Assembly: GCA_900291925.1 (NCBI GenBank) | Contig: UWYS01000002.1 | Span: 558,001 to 622,000, forward strand | DNA length: 64,000 nt | Reading direction: 5' to 3' | Source of the DNA: Thecaphora thlaspeos | Lineage: Eukaryota > Basidiomycota > Ustilaginomycetes > Urocystidales > Glomosporiaceae | Shown: positions 11,521 to 25,731 of the stretch, in pieces | Layout: each line of letters begins with the position of its first letter | How positions within the stretch are numbered: position 1 is the stretch's first letter | The notes under the pieces: generated by a model | Database searches by the model: none | Told to the model about the DNA's origin: nothing | What the model saw: the letters and a program-made list of their open reading frames with translations, nothing else | Position numbers and translations under genes: made by a program

Positions 11521-12819
11521 CTCGGCCTCTGTTCGAAACGCTACATTGCCATCACCATCATCTCCACCTATCGCCCTCTTGCACCATTACCACTACGGTC
11601 ACCAACGCCACCGACGCTGATACCACGACTCGCATCTCTCTGCCAGCACGCGCTCCTTTTTGGGTGCTTCCTTAGTCCTTACAACACCGCCCGGGACCCT
11701 CGTTCCCTCTTCATCTAACAGCCATCCTTGCAAGGTCCAGTACCATCGGCGCCTTCTCTGTGGAGCTAAGGCGCACGACATCAGTCCAGCTCTGCCCTTC
11801 GTCCCATCCCTGAACGGCGTCCCCACACCGCGTCCTTGGTTTCGACGTCGCTGTTCACCAGGGTCAGCCTCTCACAAACACGCCTGCGCTCGTTTTGATT
11901 ATCTCGTTGACTCCGAGCCCCGCGGCGTCCAGCACGCTCCAAACGCGATCTTCCTTCGCTTCCCATCAATCCCTTTAGTTTAGCTATCTTGCCAGATCAG
12001 CCACTGCCCCTACATCGGCAGGCGTCTGCCAGCTTCCTGCGGAATTTTGCCCAGCCGTCTATCAGCTGGCGTATCCTGTGTCTGACGAGCGTTCCAGCCG
12101 GAAGGACATGGAAGACGCCTAGGTGGGTTCAGATCGCGGTCCAGTGGCTTTGCGAACTCCCGCTCGCTGGTTCTTTCGATGGATGAAGCAGGCGTTGAGA
12201 CAGATCAATGCAACTCGCCTCGTCCATCTGCTTCCGTCCCTCAGGATCCTCTCGAGCTGCAACTCTCTTGGCCATCTGTTTCACCGGTCGCCTCCATCTA
12301 TGGCAACGTGCAGGGCACAGTCCTCCGGTCGACGTTGATCGAGACTCCTGCATCTAGCGAACCGTCTCTTACCATCCCGCAACAGGCCCCACGGCCACCG
12401 TCTAAACAAGGGCGACGACCGGCTCAGTCCCTCCAGTCAACGAACTTCACAAAGCCCTCACCGCCGGCGTGACGGCACGGACATAAGTAGCAGCTCCATC
12501 GGCCGCCAGGCGATCCGGCGCGCCAACTCTCCCGCGCTTCTTTGAGTCCACCACATCGCCAGCCCACAGAGCTTTCTTGCTAGGCGGTTGATTGCTCTTG
12601 ATGACACCGACCATCCACACACGAAGCTTCGCGTCGCCGCCGTTGTTTGACCACAGCAGCTTCCGAGATCTTCACCGGAGCCCACTGTCCCGCGTACTCT
12701 TCCATCCGAGACAGTCGCGGGGCGCACTGTCGCCGTTCGAACCTACTGCGGCGACAGGCTCAGCCACACAGCGAGGCAGCAGCCCACCTCAAGCCTCGCG
12801 TGAAGCCGCTGCCCCCGCC

Positions 12820-15436
12820 ATGTCGACCCAGGAGTGGCGTCGCTACGATGACGACGAGCTGGTCCAGGATACGCTTATCCGACGGGGAGAGCCGTCGAGG
12901 CCGCTCATGGTACCGACGTCGCGCGGGCGGTCCACCTCGCTGTGCAGCTCGGCCGAAAGGGTCACCCTCCCTCCGATATCCGCGCTCACCGCCAGTCTGC
13001 GAGCGCCCGACCAAGACTCAGCGCTCAATAATGATCGTGCCCTCCGCCCGCCTTCGCTTACCTCTGAGCGATTGCTGACGGACGTTTCCGACCGCCAAGA
13101 CGGCCGGCCGCCCTCGAGCTTGCAGCGGTGCTTGCCGGCCAGCGCCCAGCCGGTACCAGTCCGACGGCTTAGCCTAACGGTATACGGAGACCTGAGGCAG
13201 GGCGACGGGCAGCCGCTGCTGCCGCTCGTTTCGAGGAGCTTTGCCTCGGAAGATGCCGAGGACGAGAGGCTCATCGGCTCAGCCCCATCATCTCGCCTCG
13301 GGCCGGAGCGAAACGGCCAGCGCGTCTCGAAATCCATCTCGCCCTACGCCCGACCCCTCAAGACTCCGAGTGCGGCCGGCCGGGACAACCTCATCGGTCT
13401 CGGCCGACTTTGCGATGGACGCGAGAGGTATCACGACCACCACCACCACCACCAGCTGCTGCTGCAGTGTCCAACCTCGCCCCCTACGTTCGAGGCCGAC
13501 TTTGAGAGGCTCTTCAAGGGTCTTAAGCTCGTCCAGGACGTCAACCGACGCAACCGGCTGCCCATCAACGATGGACTACCAAGAGACCTCGACGCTCGGC
13601 ACGACCACCGGCTCCTCATCCGGCACATCCAGGCAGAGCTGCATACCTTACAGTCGTTCTCGCCCACCCAGGCCGAAATGCTGGCCGCGAATCTTGGCTT
13701 CGAGCTCGACAGCCAAGACGCTGCGACGTCGTCGGTCCCGCGTTCGCAGCCGCCGCACCACTCCGCTCATGATCCGCGCGGCCTGGTGTCACGCGCGCCC
13801 CCGGCGAGGACGCGCTCCGACCTCTCGCGAGCGCACTGGGTCGCCTCCAGCATCCCAGGCGCGAGCACACACGTCGGACGCGGCGAAGCCACCCTGCATC
13901 GACCAATGGTGACGAGGGCCGCCTCAAACCCTTCCCCGACGGGTTACCTCTCGCCGCCCGCCGGATACGTGGACTTGGAAGGCTCCTCATCCCGAGCAGC
14001 AACAGCGGGAGGCTTTCCCCACCACGACGAGCGTCGCATATTTTCCGACCACCTCGCCGGGGGCCATACGTCAGCGCGGGATGCCCCATCGGTGCTCTCG
14101 CAAGGCAGATTGATGCAGGACTTTGCCGGCCCCTCGGCGTACATGTCGTCGTCATCCTCGTCGTCTTCGCACGCCGGCCAAGGCAACACGTTCGTCGGGA
14201 TGGCCAATCCGGACGAGCGCCACCAGCAGCAGCTCGAGCTCCTCAATCAGCGGCGTCTGACAGGAAAGGGCATGGTGAGTTGCGAGCGAAGTGGGCATGG
14301 CGCCGCTTTGCTGTAGACAGTGCGCGGGCTGACTGACACAGAGCGCTCTCTGGTCCTCCCTTATCCGACACGAACAGAGACGGGTGCGGAAGCGGAAGAA
14401 CGAGCATCATCAAGAGTGCCTCGGCTGCCAGGCGAAAGAGACCCCGGAGTGGCGCAAAGGTCCTATGGGTCCGCGGACGCTTTGCAACGCCTGCGGCCTC
14501 CTGTATGCCAAGCTTGTCAGTATCGGCAAATATTATCTATTCAACGATGTCGCCGCGTGCTGATCGCTGATCCCTGTTCCACACCTTGCTCTTTCAACGC
14601 TTTGATAGAGTCGACGCAAGCAACAAGAAGCCGAAGCGGCCGCAAGGGCGAGCGGCAAGAACCCGGAAGAGATCAGGCAAGAGCTGGACGAGTCGCCCAG
14701 CGACAAGCAGGCCAGCCTAGAAGCTCTGCGGGCCGAGCTCAGCCTGGCCAACGGCCTGCGCAATCGGTCCGGGTCCGGATCCTACTCGTCTGCCTACCAG
14801 AGCGAGGTCTACTTCGCCCCGAGGCCTCATTCGACCGATCCTCAAGGACCGCAGCACTTTGTGTCCTACCCCTCGGCGCCGAGTCGGGCAGCATCGCGGC
14901 CTTACTCTCCTTCCAGCATGTCGCACCACCACCCTCTGCCTCAAACCGGGATGCCGACATCGTCGTCGGCATCTGCGGCGGCTTTTAAGGGCGCGCCCGG
15001 TCCGATCCGCCAACACTTCGCTTTCGCGCATGCGGTCCCCCACCTGCAGAACCGAGGGCGTGCGCACACCCTCAGCCATCCTGCCGCTCGACCTAGCCTT
15101 CTGAATCCGCATCACGAGGTACGCCACCACCGCATCCCGATGGACGACGAAGACGTCCGATCCAGGCCGCCGCCACACTTCCAACTGCCGTCGTACCGCG
15201 ACGACCTCCGCGGTCCTACCCGCGAAGAGGAGCATCACCACCAGCTTCAGCAGCATCAACAGCAGCACCAGCAGCAACACCAGCAGTACGACCGTCGCCC
15301 CGCCCTCCCTAATTGTCCCCAGGCCCAGTCCATCTGGGAGGACGACCATCCCAACATGCGACGCGAGGCCGTGTCTTCCTCTCCGCACGGCTGGGAGAGC
15401 CGAGAGGCCCAGCAAATTCACCAGCATCGTCGCTAG
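12820..15436 (+). CDS. GATA-type zinc-finger transcription factor
   Basis: Proposed exons 12820-14274, 14342-14515 and 14609-15436 (818 aa), all junctions phase 0. The middle exon carries the whole finger: C-X2-C-X18-C-X2-C at residues 511-536, with the family signature TPEWRKGP followed by [17 protein letters not shown] basic RRVRKRK stretch comes just before it. The 18-residue loop and the [10 protein letters not shown] wording resemble the White-collar-2 class more than the nitrogen-regulator class, but no PAS domain is seen, so the subtype is open. Such proteins bind GATA sites in DNA in the nucleus. The long N-terminal part is Ser/Pro/Arg-rich and probably disordered; the C-terminal part has His and Gln tracts. 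The second donor is GTCAGT, weaker than the first (GTGAGT). An in-frame ATG at 12592 would add 76 low-complexity residues. Confidence 0.85.
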
Positions 15437-17079
15437 AGCGCCTTGCCCCCTTCCAAAGTGTCCCCATGCGTCTCTCTCTGTCTTTCTTGTCTTGTCGACC
15501 AGTATACCCCCTTATCCTCGCAGCTCAAAGGGCTCCGTGTGGGCTTCTCCTGATCTCCCATGTTCTCAGCCTCGCTCTTCCACGCATCACATCGCAAGAG
15601 CCACGCACTACATTTCCATAGCACATTTGGCATCTCTTCTGTCCTGCACTTCCTTTGTTTACCGACCGCTCCTCTCGTGTTCCGGCCTCTCTTTGCCCTC
15701 CCGATCGCTCGGACGGACGATTCGGGCAGGATGGAGCAGGCCTACGATCCCCGCCCGCCTCTCAGCGCCGGTCGTCGTCCGCTCCTAGGCTGCATAGCTC
15801 CGATGTCAATAACATAGCCGGTCCTTCGCTTCGCCTCGCCTCATCTTGTCGCTCGCTATCGTACACACACAACAAAGGGGAAGAGAGAGAAACGGTTCTT
15901 GATTTCGTTTTTTGGGTGCACGTCATTGCACTGAGGGGAGGGTGGTGGCCGTATATACATAAGTGCGAGAGGATGGGACAGGGAGCAGGCATGCTCGCTG
16001 AGCTAGATTACACACGAAACAGGGGGGAAGATGGGCGAGTCCATGTGCCGAGAGAAGGAGAGAGAGATCGCTGGACGACTCCCTGCGGCGCATGTCCGCC
16101 GATTAGTGCGAGCATTTCACGGGGGAAGAGCGGCACGGAAAAAAACGTAGGGACCACACTGAATGCAGAGGCGGGAGAGGAGAAGGCGTCTCGTTCGAGA
16201 GCAGGGAGAGACCAAGTATGCTCGACTGGTCCAATGAAGGATTCGAGCGGGGCCGGTCCCCGAATGTCCTCTCCCTTCCGAATGCAGCCGCGGCGGCGGC
16301 GACGAGAGAAGAAGTGGGGTATCGTTGCTTGGAGGAAAAGGGACTGTCCTGGAAAAAGATGCAGACTGGGATCGCGTGTGCTGTGAAACTGGTGCGCGCG
16401 ACGTGATTGACGTCCGTCGAAGAGGTCCAGGGCCAGCCGTCGATGCTTTTGTGGAGATACGAGCAAGATCGAGCCGTTGTAGACCAAACGGATGGAAGCG
16501 AGCGAAGAATGCGGGACGCGCGCGATGCATGGTGGGTGGTATCGTGAAGCTTGATGACTCGAGACTCTCTAGTGATTGCGATTCGTTGACGAGAACTTGT
16601 GCCGAGACCGACGAGAAAAAATGAAATCACCGAGAGTTAGCTGGGACGAAGAGCGGGCCTACCGGAGTTCGGCGTCCGCTGCTGTGTCAAGCCGAGAAGA
16701 GACCGTCGAACCATGCTTGAGGGGGTGCTGCCTTGCTGTACCAGGAAAGAGAGAAAAGCGACAGCGTTTATTCCGGCCGATGAAGAATTGATGTGAAATG
16801 ATCGCAAAGTAGGAGCTCGTGTGTTATGTAAAGGCGTGCGGAGGTCGACCGCAGATGGGTGCGGTCCACCGCAAAGCCTTCTTCTAGCTTGACAAGCTAG
16901 GCTCTATGTGGGTGCGAAAAATGACGTGCTGAATGGGTGTGGGAGATCGGATGGGAGGAAGCGCGACGGACGGTAAAGAGACTTAAGGGCAGCGACCGAA
17001 GGGCGGATAACTCCGCCGTCCTGCGTGGGAAGCGAGCCGCGGTTTGCGCAAGCGCCGAGGAGGTGCAGAACCTCGGGTT
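15437..17079. other. Intergenic between convergent genes
   Basis: The stretch lies between the GATA-factor stop and the DED1 stop, which face each other. No gene is supported. Frames crossing it on both strands are rich in Arg and Ser and look like composition artefacts. Part must be 3' UTR of both neighbours. Confidence 0.5.
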
Positions 17080-19362
<2,283 letters not shown>

Positions 19363-20220
19363 GATGGGGGGGGAGGGGATGATGGGGTTGTGGTGGATAA
19401 GATGGAAGAGAGAGAGCGAGGGTGGCGTCGGCTTACAACAGGGGACGGGCGAGGAGGCACGCGCGCTCAGTCGAAAAATGTGTTTTGCGGATTTTTGCCC
19501 CCTGTGCGCTGGCTGTGCGCTGGCTCAGCCGCCGCTCACCCCTCAATTTGACCACGTCCCCCAGACGCTCCGCCTACGCCGCCGCGGCGGTGCGGTGGGC
19601 ACTGGGCCCCGACGCTCTTGAAAGTTCGATTATGCCTGGCGTCCGTTTTGAAAAAAATTGTGTCAGCACAAGGAAAGAACTCGGGTCGGACCCGAATGCA
19701 GCATCCCCGACGATGGCGCGCTCGTGTGCCCATGATACCAAAGCTTATCCCTCCCGAAACTGAAATGAGCCTTCACCATCAATGAATCCTTGCAGCCAAT
19801 TAGGATGCCCGGGGCGGCCCACGAGCCCTTCATCCCCGCGCACAGCAGACACACGCAGCAGACATCCAATTCCTCTAGGCACATTGCGACGGGCAGCTGT
19901 GGGAATGTCTCTCTGGTGTCAGGCGGAAAGATGATGTTCTGAGAGACGAGGACACGATTGCAGCGAAAGAAAAAGAAATCAAGAATGGTACAGTGGTAGA
20001 CGGGACAACGGAAGGAGAACATGGAACAATCACGACGAATGACGAGACAATGCTTGTAAAGAGAGAAAGGTGACGGGGGGTGCGGTGGGATCTATTCGGT
20101 GCAGTAGACACGAGGCGAGGCTAGATGGGAATGCGTTCGCTGCTTATAGATAGGTAGGCGGTAACTGAGGGCATCGGTCCGTCGGGGCGTCACTAGGCGA
20201 ACGCCGTCGTCGTTCCCTCG
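19363..20220. other. DED1 upstream region
   Basis: The stretch between the DED1 start and the stop of the next minus-strand gene should hold the DED1 promoter. The DED1-proximal part is C-rich on the transcribed strand. No additional gene is seen. Confidence 0.5.
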
Positions 20221-22554
20221 TCAAGCGACGAGGTCGTACTCGCTGCCGCTCTCGTAGTACTCGCACGAGAGTGGGCTGTCGTAACCGCCCAACGAGCTCG
20301 GTGCGGGGAAGGATGGAGGGGCAGGTGAGGGGCTCGACGAGGGTGTTGTCCATGAGCTCGACAGATTGGTGGAACGGAGCCGCGACGACGATGGCGAGCG
20401 AGATGCAGCATAGAGTAGAGCGGCAGAACCAGGGCTCCGGCCACGTGCGTCGCCTCCGCCGTGACCGCCGTCAACAACAAGGCTACCGGAGACGCCCGCT
20501 CTCGCGACGACCGGACGATGCCACGCGCCACTGCCCTTGCCATCGCTGCCAGCCTGGAGCATGTCCATTGGCGAGGCAGGCGGCGAGGGGGCGGTCTGGG
20601 TGAGCGTTGGGATCGTCGACTCCGGCCGATGCTTGAGAACGGGCGTGCCGGTGAGACGCGATTGGAAGGACCTTTCCTCGCTCGGCGTCTGAGCGATGGG
20701 CGGGGCAGAGCTGCTCCTTGGGGATGGGAACGCAGAAGGAGCCGTAGACTGGCAAACGCCTGAGCGGCCCGGGGACTGAGGCAGCCCAGGCAGAGGTGGC
20801 GGAGGGGCCTGACCAAACTTGGCTCGGACTGAGTCGCAGTCGTACTGCGGCCTCACGGTCGAGATCCTGGCCCGAGGCATGTGCTTCTGTCTCTCCTTCT
20901 CGCGGTCCCTTTCCTTCTGCAGCCTGAGCCTAGCCGCGGGCGTCATGTGGGCGAGACCCAACGTGGCTTCCGAGGTTCCGTTCGAGTTGCGGTGGGAAGC
21001 AGCGCTCAAGGCGGCGACCCCGGCGTTGTGGGCGGCATCGCTAAGCGCGCCGTCGGCGTGATGGGCCTCCGATTCGTCTTCGTGCGCGGGCGCTTTGCAC
21101 GCCGCATCGGCCGCCCACTTAGCCTCGAGCAGGCCCATCTCCATCTTCATCGTCCGGAGCTCCTCGACGTCCTCGGGGCTGAGCCGGTTGTTGATCGGGC
21201 AGCTCTTGCGATCGTACTCGACCGGACTGTGCGTCCTCATTTCCATCGGAGGTGCCGGGCTGAACCTCACGGAACGGCCGCGCACCGACTCGCGATCGCA
21301 AGACGACTCCCGCGTCGAGGCCGCAGACTGGGTCGACGAACGACGCCGGAAGCATGGGCGGAGCCTAGCAGGTGACGAGTCGCGTCGCGGTCGCGAAGCC
21401 CTTGGGGGCGAGTCCGGAGGCGAAAGCGTGGCAGCATCAGAGGGCCCGTCCGGTATCGAGGCAGGATCCGCACGGACGCAGTCCATGGTCTCATCAGCGG
21501 TGCCCTCCAGGTTGGAGCCCAGCTGCAGCGCCTTGACGGTCTCGACGCTATCATCCATGCCGGCGGTGCCGTCGCGGTCGCCCTGGGCAGCATCGGCACT
21601 TATGCAGACACAGAGCGGCGACGAGACGGCCGGTACTGTGTCGGACGGGCTGACGCTGCGGGGTGCACAGGGGGGCGGCCCAACGACCTCGCTCGACCAC
21701 TCGACCTGCCCAAAGGCCGCGGCAAAGGCGGGCCTCGGCATGACGGTCGTCTTGATGTCTCCGCCTCCCTCCTCGACGATCTCGGAGACGCGGCTGACCT
21801 TGGGCTTGCGTGGACGTCGGTAGGCGATCTTATTCGCATAGCTGTTGAGGTACCACTCGCTACGCTTCCGCCGCGCATAGTCCGAAGCCGGCGAGCCCGA
21901 GGCCAGGGCTTTGAGCGTACCGGTCCGTCCCAGGTTCGACGACGCGCCGAGCTCACTGTCCGGCCCGCTGCTGCTGGCGCGTTCGGAGTCCGAGTCCATG
22001 TCGCCGACGACGTCGGTCGAGCAGAGGCTGCTCGCCTCTTCGTCACACTCGCTCACAGTCTCGAGCTCCGGCTCGAGGTCGAGGTCCTCGATATCGGCTA
22101 GGTCGCCCCTGCGAAAGCTGCTCATACTCGAGACGCTGCTCGGGCTGTCGGTGAGCCCTTCGCTCATGCTGGGACTAGGCGGGACGCTCGAAAAGGTGTC
22201 GAAGAACGAGTGGCTTTCCATCGACGCCGGCGCCTGGAGCGTCGGGTGCCGCATGAAGCGGCTCCCGTAGCTCACCGGCGCATGGCCGAAGCCCGAGCTC
22301 TCGCTGCTGTGAGGCTTGTCGCTCGGGCGATGACAGTGGATAGGCGTCGAGGAGGACGAGGAGCCGGGCATGGACACGGAGGCGAGGGGCTTGACCTCGT
22401 CGATCGCGGAGACGCCGATGGTGAGGTCGTTAAAGACGGTTGGCAGGTTGCGGTCGCTATCGGGCGGTTCGAGGGTCGAAGAAGTTGCAGCGCTGTCTTC
22501 GAGGGCCGAGGTCGTCTGAAGGCAGGCGGACGCGTTCCCCTCGCAGGCACTCAT
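20221..22554 (-). CDS. Low-complexity protein of unknown function with a conserved-looking SPxxYDR block
   Basis: Single-exon frame of 777 aa starting at 22554 (MSACEGN) and ending in SEYDLVA. Most of it is Ser/Pro/Asp-rich and probably disordered. Two stretches look more constrained. One, around residues 235-275, is basic and Tyr-rich (NSYANKIAYRRPRKPKVSRV). The other, around 430-475, contains VRFSPAPP, then SPVEYDRK, then an amphipathic stretch with LSPEDVEELRTMKMEMGL. VRF is compatible with an RVxF-type protein phosphatase 1 docking motif, and I recall similar VxF...YSPxxYDR blocks in other fungal proteins, but I cannot name a family. Further down there is an RLRLQKERDREKERQK charged helix. 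The frame is long, its N-terminus is clean, and antisense frames are more fragmented, so it is probably a real gene. Confidence 0.7.
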   Translation of the reverse strand: MSACEGNASACLQTTSALEDSAATSSTLEPPDSDRNLPTVFNDLTIGVSAIDEVKPLASVSMPGSSSSSTPIHCHRPSDKPHSSESSGFGHAPVSYGSRFMRHPTLQAPASMESHSFFDTFSSVPPSPSMSEGLTDSPSSVSSMSSFRRGDLADIEDLDLEPELETVSECDEEASSLCSTDVVGDMDSDSERASSSGPDSELGASSNLGRTGTLKALASGSPASDYARRKRSEWYLNSYANKIAYRRPRKPKVSRVSEIVEEGGGDIKTTVMPRPAFAAAFGQVEWSSEVVGPPPCAPRSVSPSDTVPAVSSPLCVCISADAAQGDRDGTAGMDDSVETVKALQLGSNLEGTADETMDCVRADPASIPDGPSDAATLSPPDSPPRASRPRRDSSPARLRPCFRRRSSTQSAASTRESSCDRESVRGRSVRFSPAPPMEMRTHSPVEYDRKSCPINNRLSPEDVEELRTMKMEMGLLEAKWAADAACKAPAHEDESEAHHADGALSDAAHNAGVAALSAASHRNSNGTSEATLGLAHMTPAARLRLQKERDREKERQKHMPRARISTVRPQYDCDSVRAKFGQAPPPPLPGLPQSPGRSGVCQSTAPSAFPSPRSSSAPPIAQTPSEERSFQSRLTGTPVLKHRPESTIPTLTQTAPSPPASPMDMLQAGSDGKGSGAWHRPVVARAGVSGSLVVDGGHGGGDARGRSPGSAALLYAASRSPSSSRLRSTNLSSSWTTPSSSPSPAPPSFPAPSSLGGYDSPLSCEYYESGSEYDLVA

Positions 22555-25500
22555 ATTGCAGTCGACGTCGTGGGAGGCACAAAACGCTTGGAAGGGATGA
22601 TGAGGGCGTTGGCAGAGAGGGACAGGCTAGGATGCGGAAAGCTGGCTCCAGAGATTTAAGAGCTACTGTAGGCCTCGCTGTCCATCCTAGTGCTCGTCCA
22701 GGGTAGGGCGGGCAGGACGGGTTGGCGGTTGGTGGTTGCGGTGGTGGTGCACGTGCGGCGAAGTCCGTCGGGCGGTCGGTCGATTGAATGGGGGAGATGC
22801 GGCTGCAGAGCTGTCGACGAATGACGCTATCTATGTGAGGACGGGGAGATGATCGTTGGAGTCACGTCGGAGGCAGAGCAGTGGTAGATTCGGGGCTGCT
22901 ATGTCGTTGCAACGACGGAGACGAACGGGAGAAAGAGCGGTGATGCGGGCGTAGCGTTGGGGATCGGGCGATAGCGAGAGTCGAGCTCAGCGATGGGGGA
23001 TGAGGGCGGGGGTGAAGGGTTTGGTGTGGGCCGTTTGGTCTACAGAGAGGAGACGGGTAAGGGCGTATAAACCATGCAAGGCCAAGCCGGTTCGTCTGGT
23101 ATCGACGAACTGACGGCACTTTTCGAGCTATGGGTGGTGGTGTAGAGCGACGCGGAGGCGTAAAGATGCATCCCACAGCTTCGTCGGGGTCGAAAGGGGT
23201 TAGGGGTCGATGGATCGGTTAGGGGGAGAAAGTGACGGTGGTGTTGGACGGGTGAGGTCGAGCCAGTCGAGGAAAGCGGGCGGGCGAGGAGACTCAACCC
23301 GGTTGTGGTGGAAGGAGACCGTCGGAGGAGACGATAACGGAGCGCCGTGACGAGGGAAGGAAGGGGGAACGGTGGATAGATAGCGTCGAGGGAGACGGGT
23401 AAGGCGAGAAGGCGGGCTGGGTGGGCTGGGCGGGGTGGTCCTAGGGAGGAGCGGAGCAGTGTGCTGGCAAGGTTGACGTTTCTGCTGTGTTTGGGGGAAA
23501 GGCGGCAAGAGGTGGGAGGGTTGGTTTGAGGGTGGTGGCCGTGCCGCGTGGTGACGAAGGCGGGCGGGCGATGGCTCGACGTTCCACCCTCGATGTTGGC
23601 CAGCCGGCGAGCCAGCGTCGGCGTCGGCGTCAGGGTCACGCCCATCACGCAAGGCTCGCGTCAGGCTGGCTCGCTCCAGACGCTCTACCAGGCGGGCTGG
23701 CGGGCAGGCCGAGAGGAGGGCCCGCGGTTGTTGCGTCAGGCTCTACTTAAGCGGGGCTCAGGGCAAAAAGCAAGGTCCAGCAGCAGGTTTCGATTCGGGG
23801 ACCAGCTGGCCCTCCCCGCACTTCCCGCCAGCTAAGTGTAGCCCGCCACACCTCATGTCCTCGTTCCCGTCCCAAAGGCATGCTTGCTTCGGCTTGCGCT
23901 ATGTACAACAACACCGCCACCTCCCCCCCATCTCGTACAGAGGATCTGCTACGGAAGCCATGAGCCTAGTCGAAGTAGTTTCCATCGAAAGGTTCGCCGC
24001 TGCCGTCGCCGCGAACCGGCCAATGTGGAGTCACACTCCTCGGTGAGGCGACGCTATCTTAACACACTCAAGACTCTCTCAGGGGGAAAAGCCTTATCGT
24101 GCGTCCAACTCTCCTGCGTGTAAGCTGCTCCTGGAGGGCAGAGAGAGAGAACCGCTGTGTACAGGTCAAGACATGACGGCGTCGGCATACGACCGGGGTC
24201 GGCCCACCGCCGTTCATCTAGCTCTCAGCCTGCCTCTCAGATTACGATTGCGGACGGAGGCCGGCCGTTGATCCTTGACCAGAGCACCGCCCTGACAAGG
24301 GGGACCTAATCTGGCCCGTCAAAGCCACAAAGTGGTACTCTGGTCCGTCCGATAGCACTCGGCCATCATCGGCCATGACGGTGACCGCGGCGACGATAAA
24401 CACACCTCTCCGCTTCCTGCCAACATCTTTGACGCCACCACAGAGATATCGCAAAGGGGCTTCGTTGACGTCGTCGTTGTACGGTGGGACTGTTACGTCG
24501 ACCGTCCACCATGCCTGGCTGGATCGGCGTTCGTTTGTCGCCTCGATTGCCGAGGCCGAAAGAGGGGTCCGTCCGGCTCGCATGGCTATGTACCTTCTCG
24601 CTGGACCGGACGTATCGCGTGACCGTCACGATGATCCGTCCTCGCCCCACGCTCCAGTGATCCCGGCCACGCCGGACGGGCTCGCCACCGCCAACATAGC
24701 TTCCAGAGAAGTTGTCGAGGAAGGCTCGTACTGGCTTTTCGAAACGCCTCTGCCTCTTTCTCGACATCGTCACCGCAGTCTGACCTCAAAAGTGGGCCCC
24801 AACCTAGGTCGGCGAAAGGCGTCACTTTCCGATAGGACCACTGTTGCTTCTCCTAGAAGGAGTCGCCCTGTCGCTGCAACATTTCTTCTGCATCATAATT
24901 GGCACTGACCGACGTTCACCTCAGCTCGAGCTTTGTACATGAAGCAGCAAGCAAGGGAGGCACCGTTCGTAGTACGTTGGAGGATCACGGAGACCGGGAC
25001 AGCAACGCGAAAAGTGATCCGGCCGCCACCAACGCAAGAGACCGGCGCACAAGCATGCGCCTACGGCCTTTCGCATCTATTTTAACATACCCAGCCTCTC
25101 TGCGACAGGCGATTTCGCCATGGTCTCGGCGTCGAGCGGAGAGGGTACCGGGCGTAAAGCGGACAAGACAAAGGCAGCTCAGGAAGCGTCCATCTTACCG
25201 AGCTCCGATCGTTTCAGACCATGTCAGCGAGGGCACGAACATACTGTGGCACAGACAAGTGGCGTCCGCCGTCGTCTTTCGCACGCCCTGCAGCCCACTC
25301 TGTGGCGAAAGCTTCGGTGGAGATATCTGTGTGTTTGTCGTTTGGTTTTGATTGACCGACCGTTACCGGCACGGGAGCCGGAAGCGGCCAGAGAGGTCGG
25401 CCGAACAACTAGCCGCTGTCCGGCCTCGGACACCTTCGTCAAGTGTCCGCGCCTAGAGATTTCGTACATACAAGTTAAGGGTGCATGTGCGTGTGTGTGT

Positions 25501-25731
25501 GTGCGTGCGTGTGTGAGTGTGAGTGCGCGCAAGGCGTGCACTTCCCCGTCGGGATGCGCCCCATGTGTTGGAAAAGGGGGACAAAGGGAATCAAGAACAA
25601 GGGAGTTGGGTGGGCGAAGATGCAAAAGAGAAAGAGAGAGACGGAGAGGAGCGAAAAACGAAGGGGGCCGAGGTCCAGAATGCGAGCGAGCGCGCTAGGG
25701 CGGGCGTCCGCGTCCAGATCTGCGCGACCGT
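22555..25731. other. Intergenic region of about 3.2 kb
   Basis: This holds the upstream region of the 777-residue protein gene (about 22555-23750, purine-rich on + so pyrimidine-rich on the transcribed strand) and a 2-kb stretch without a supported gene. A 177-codon frame at 24375-24908 (+) was considered but has no recognisable feature. A GT/GTGC microsatellite (about 25485-25530) and AG-rich DNA lie in the probable 3' UTR of RPL11. Confidence 0.5.

Larger units (their letters stand above)
11101..12819 (+). promoter_or_regulatory. Pyrimidine-rich leader/promoter of the GATA-factor gene
   Basis: The coding strand is strongly C/T-rich here. It includes a run of 17 C (11164-11180) and a long CCCTCTCT/CTCTCT/CACACA microsatellite (about 11428-11520). 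No other gene is seen. The frame of the GATA-factor start is also open from an ATG at 12592, so the protein could begin earlier. Fungal GATA-factor genes often have long leaders; that this whole stretch is transcribed is inference. Confidence 0.5.

Noticed and set aside
24375..24908. 177-codon + frame in the intergenic region upstream of RPL11's 3' end
   Set aside because: No domain, no conserved-looking block, and comparable frames exist on the other strand.
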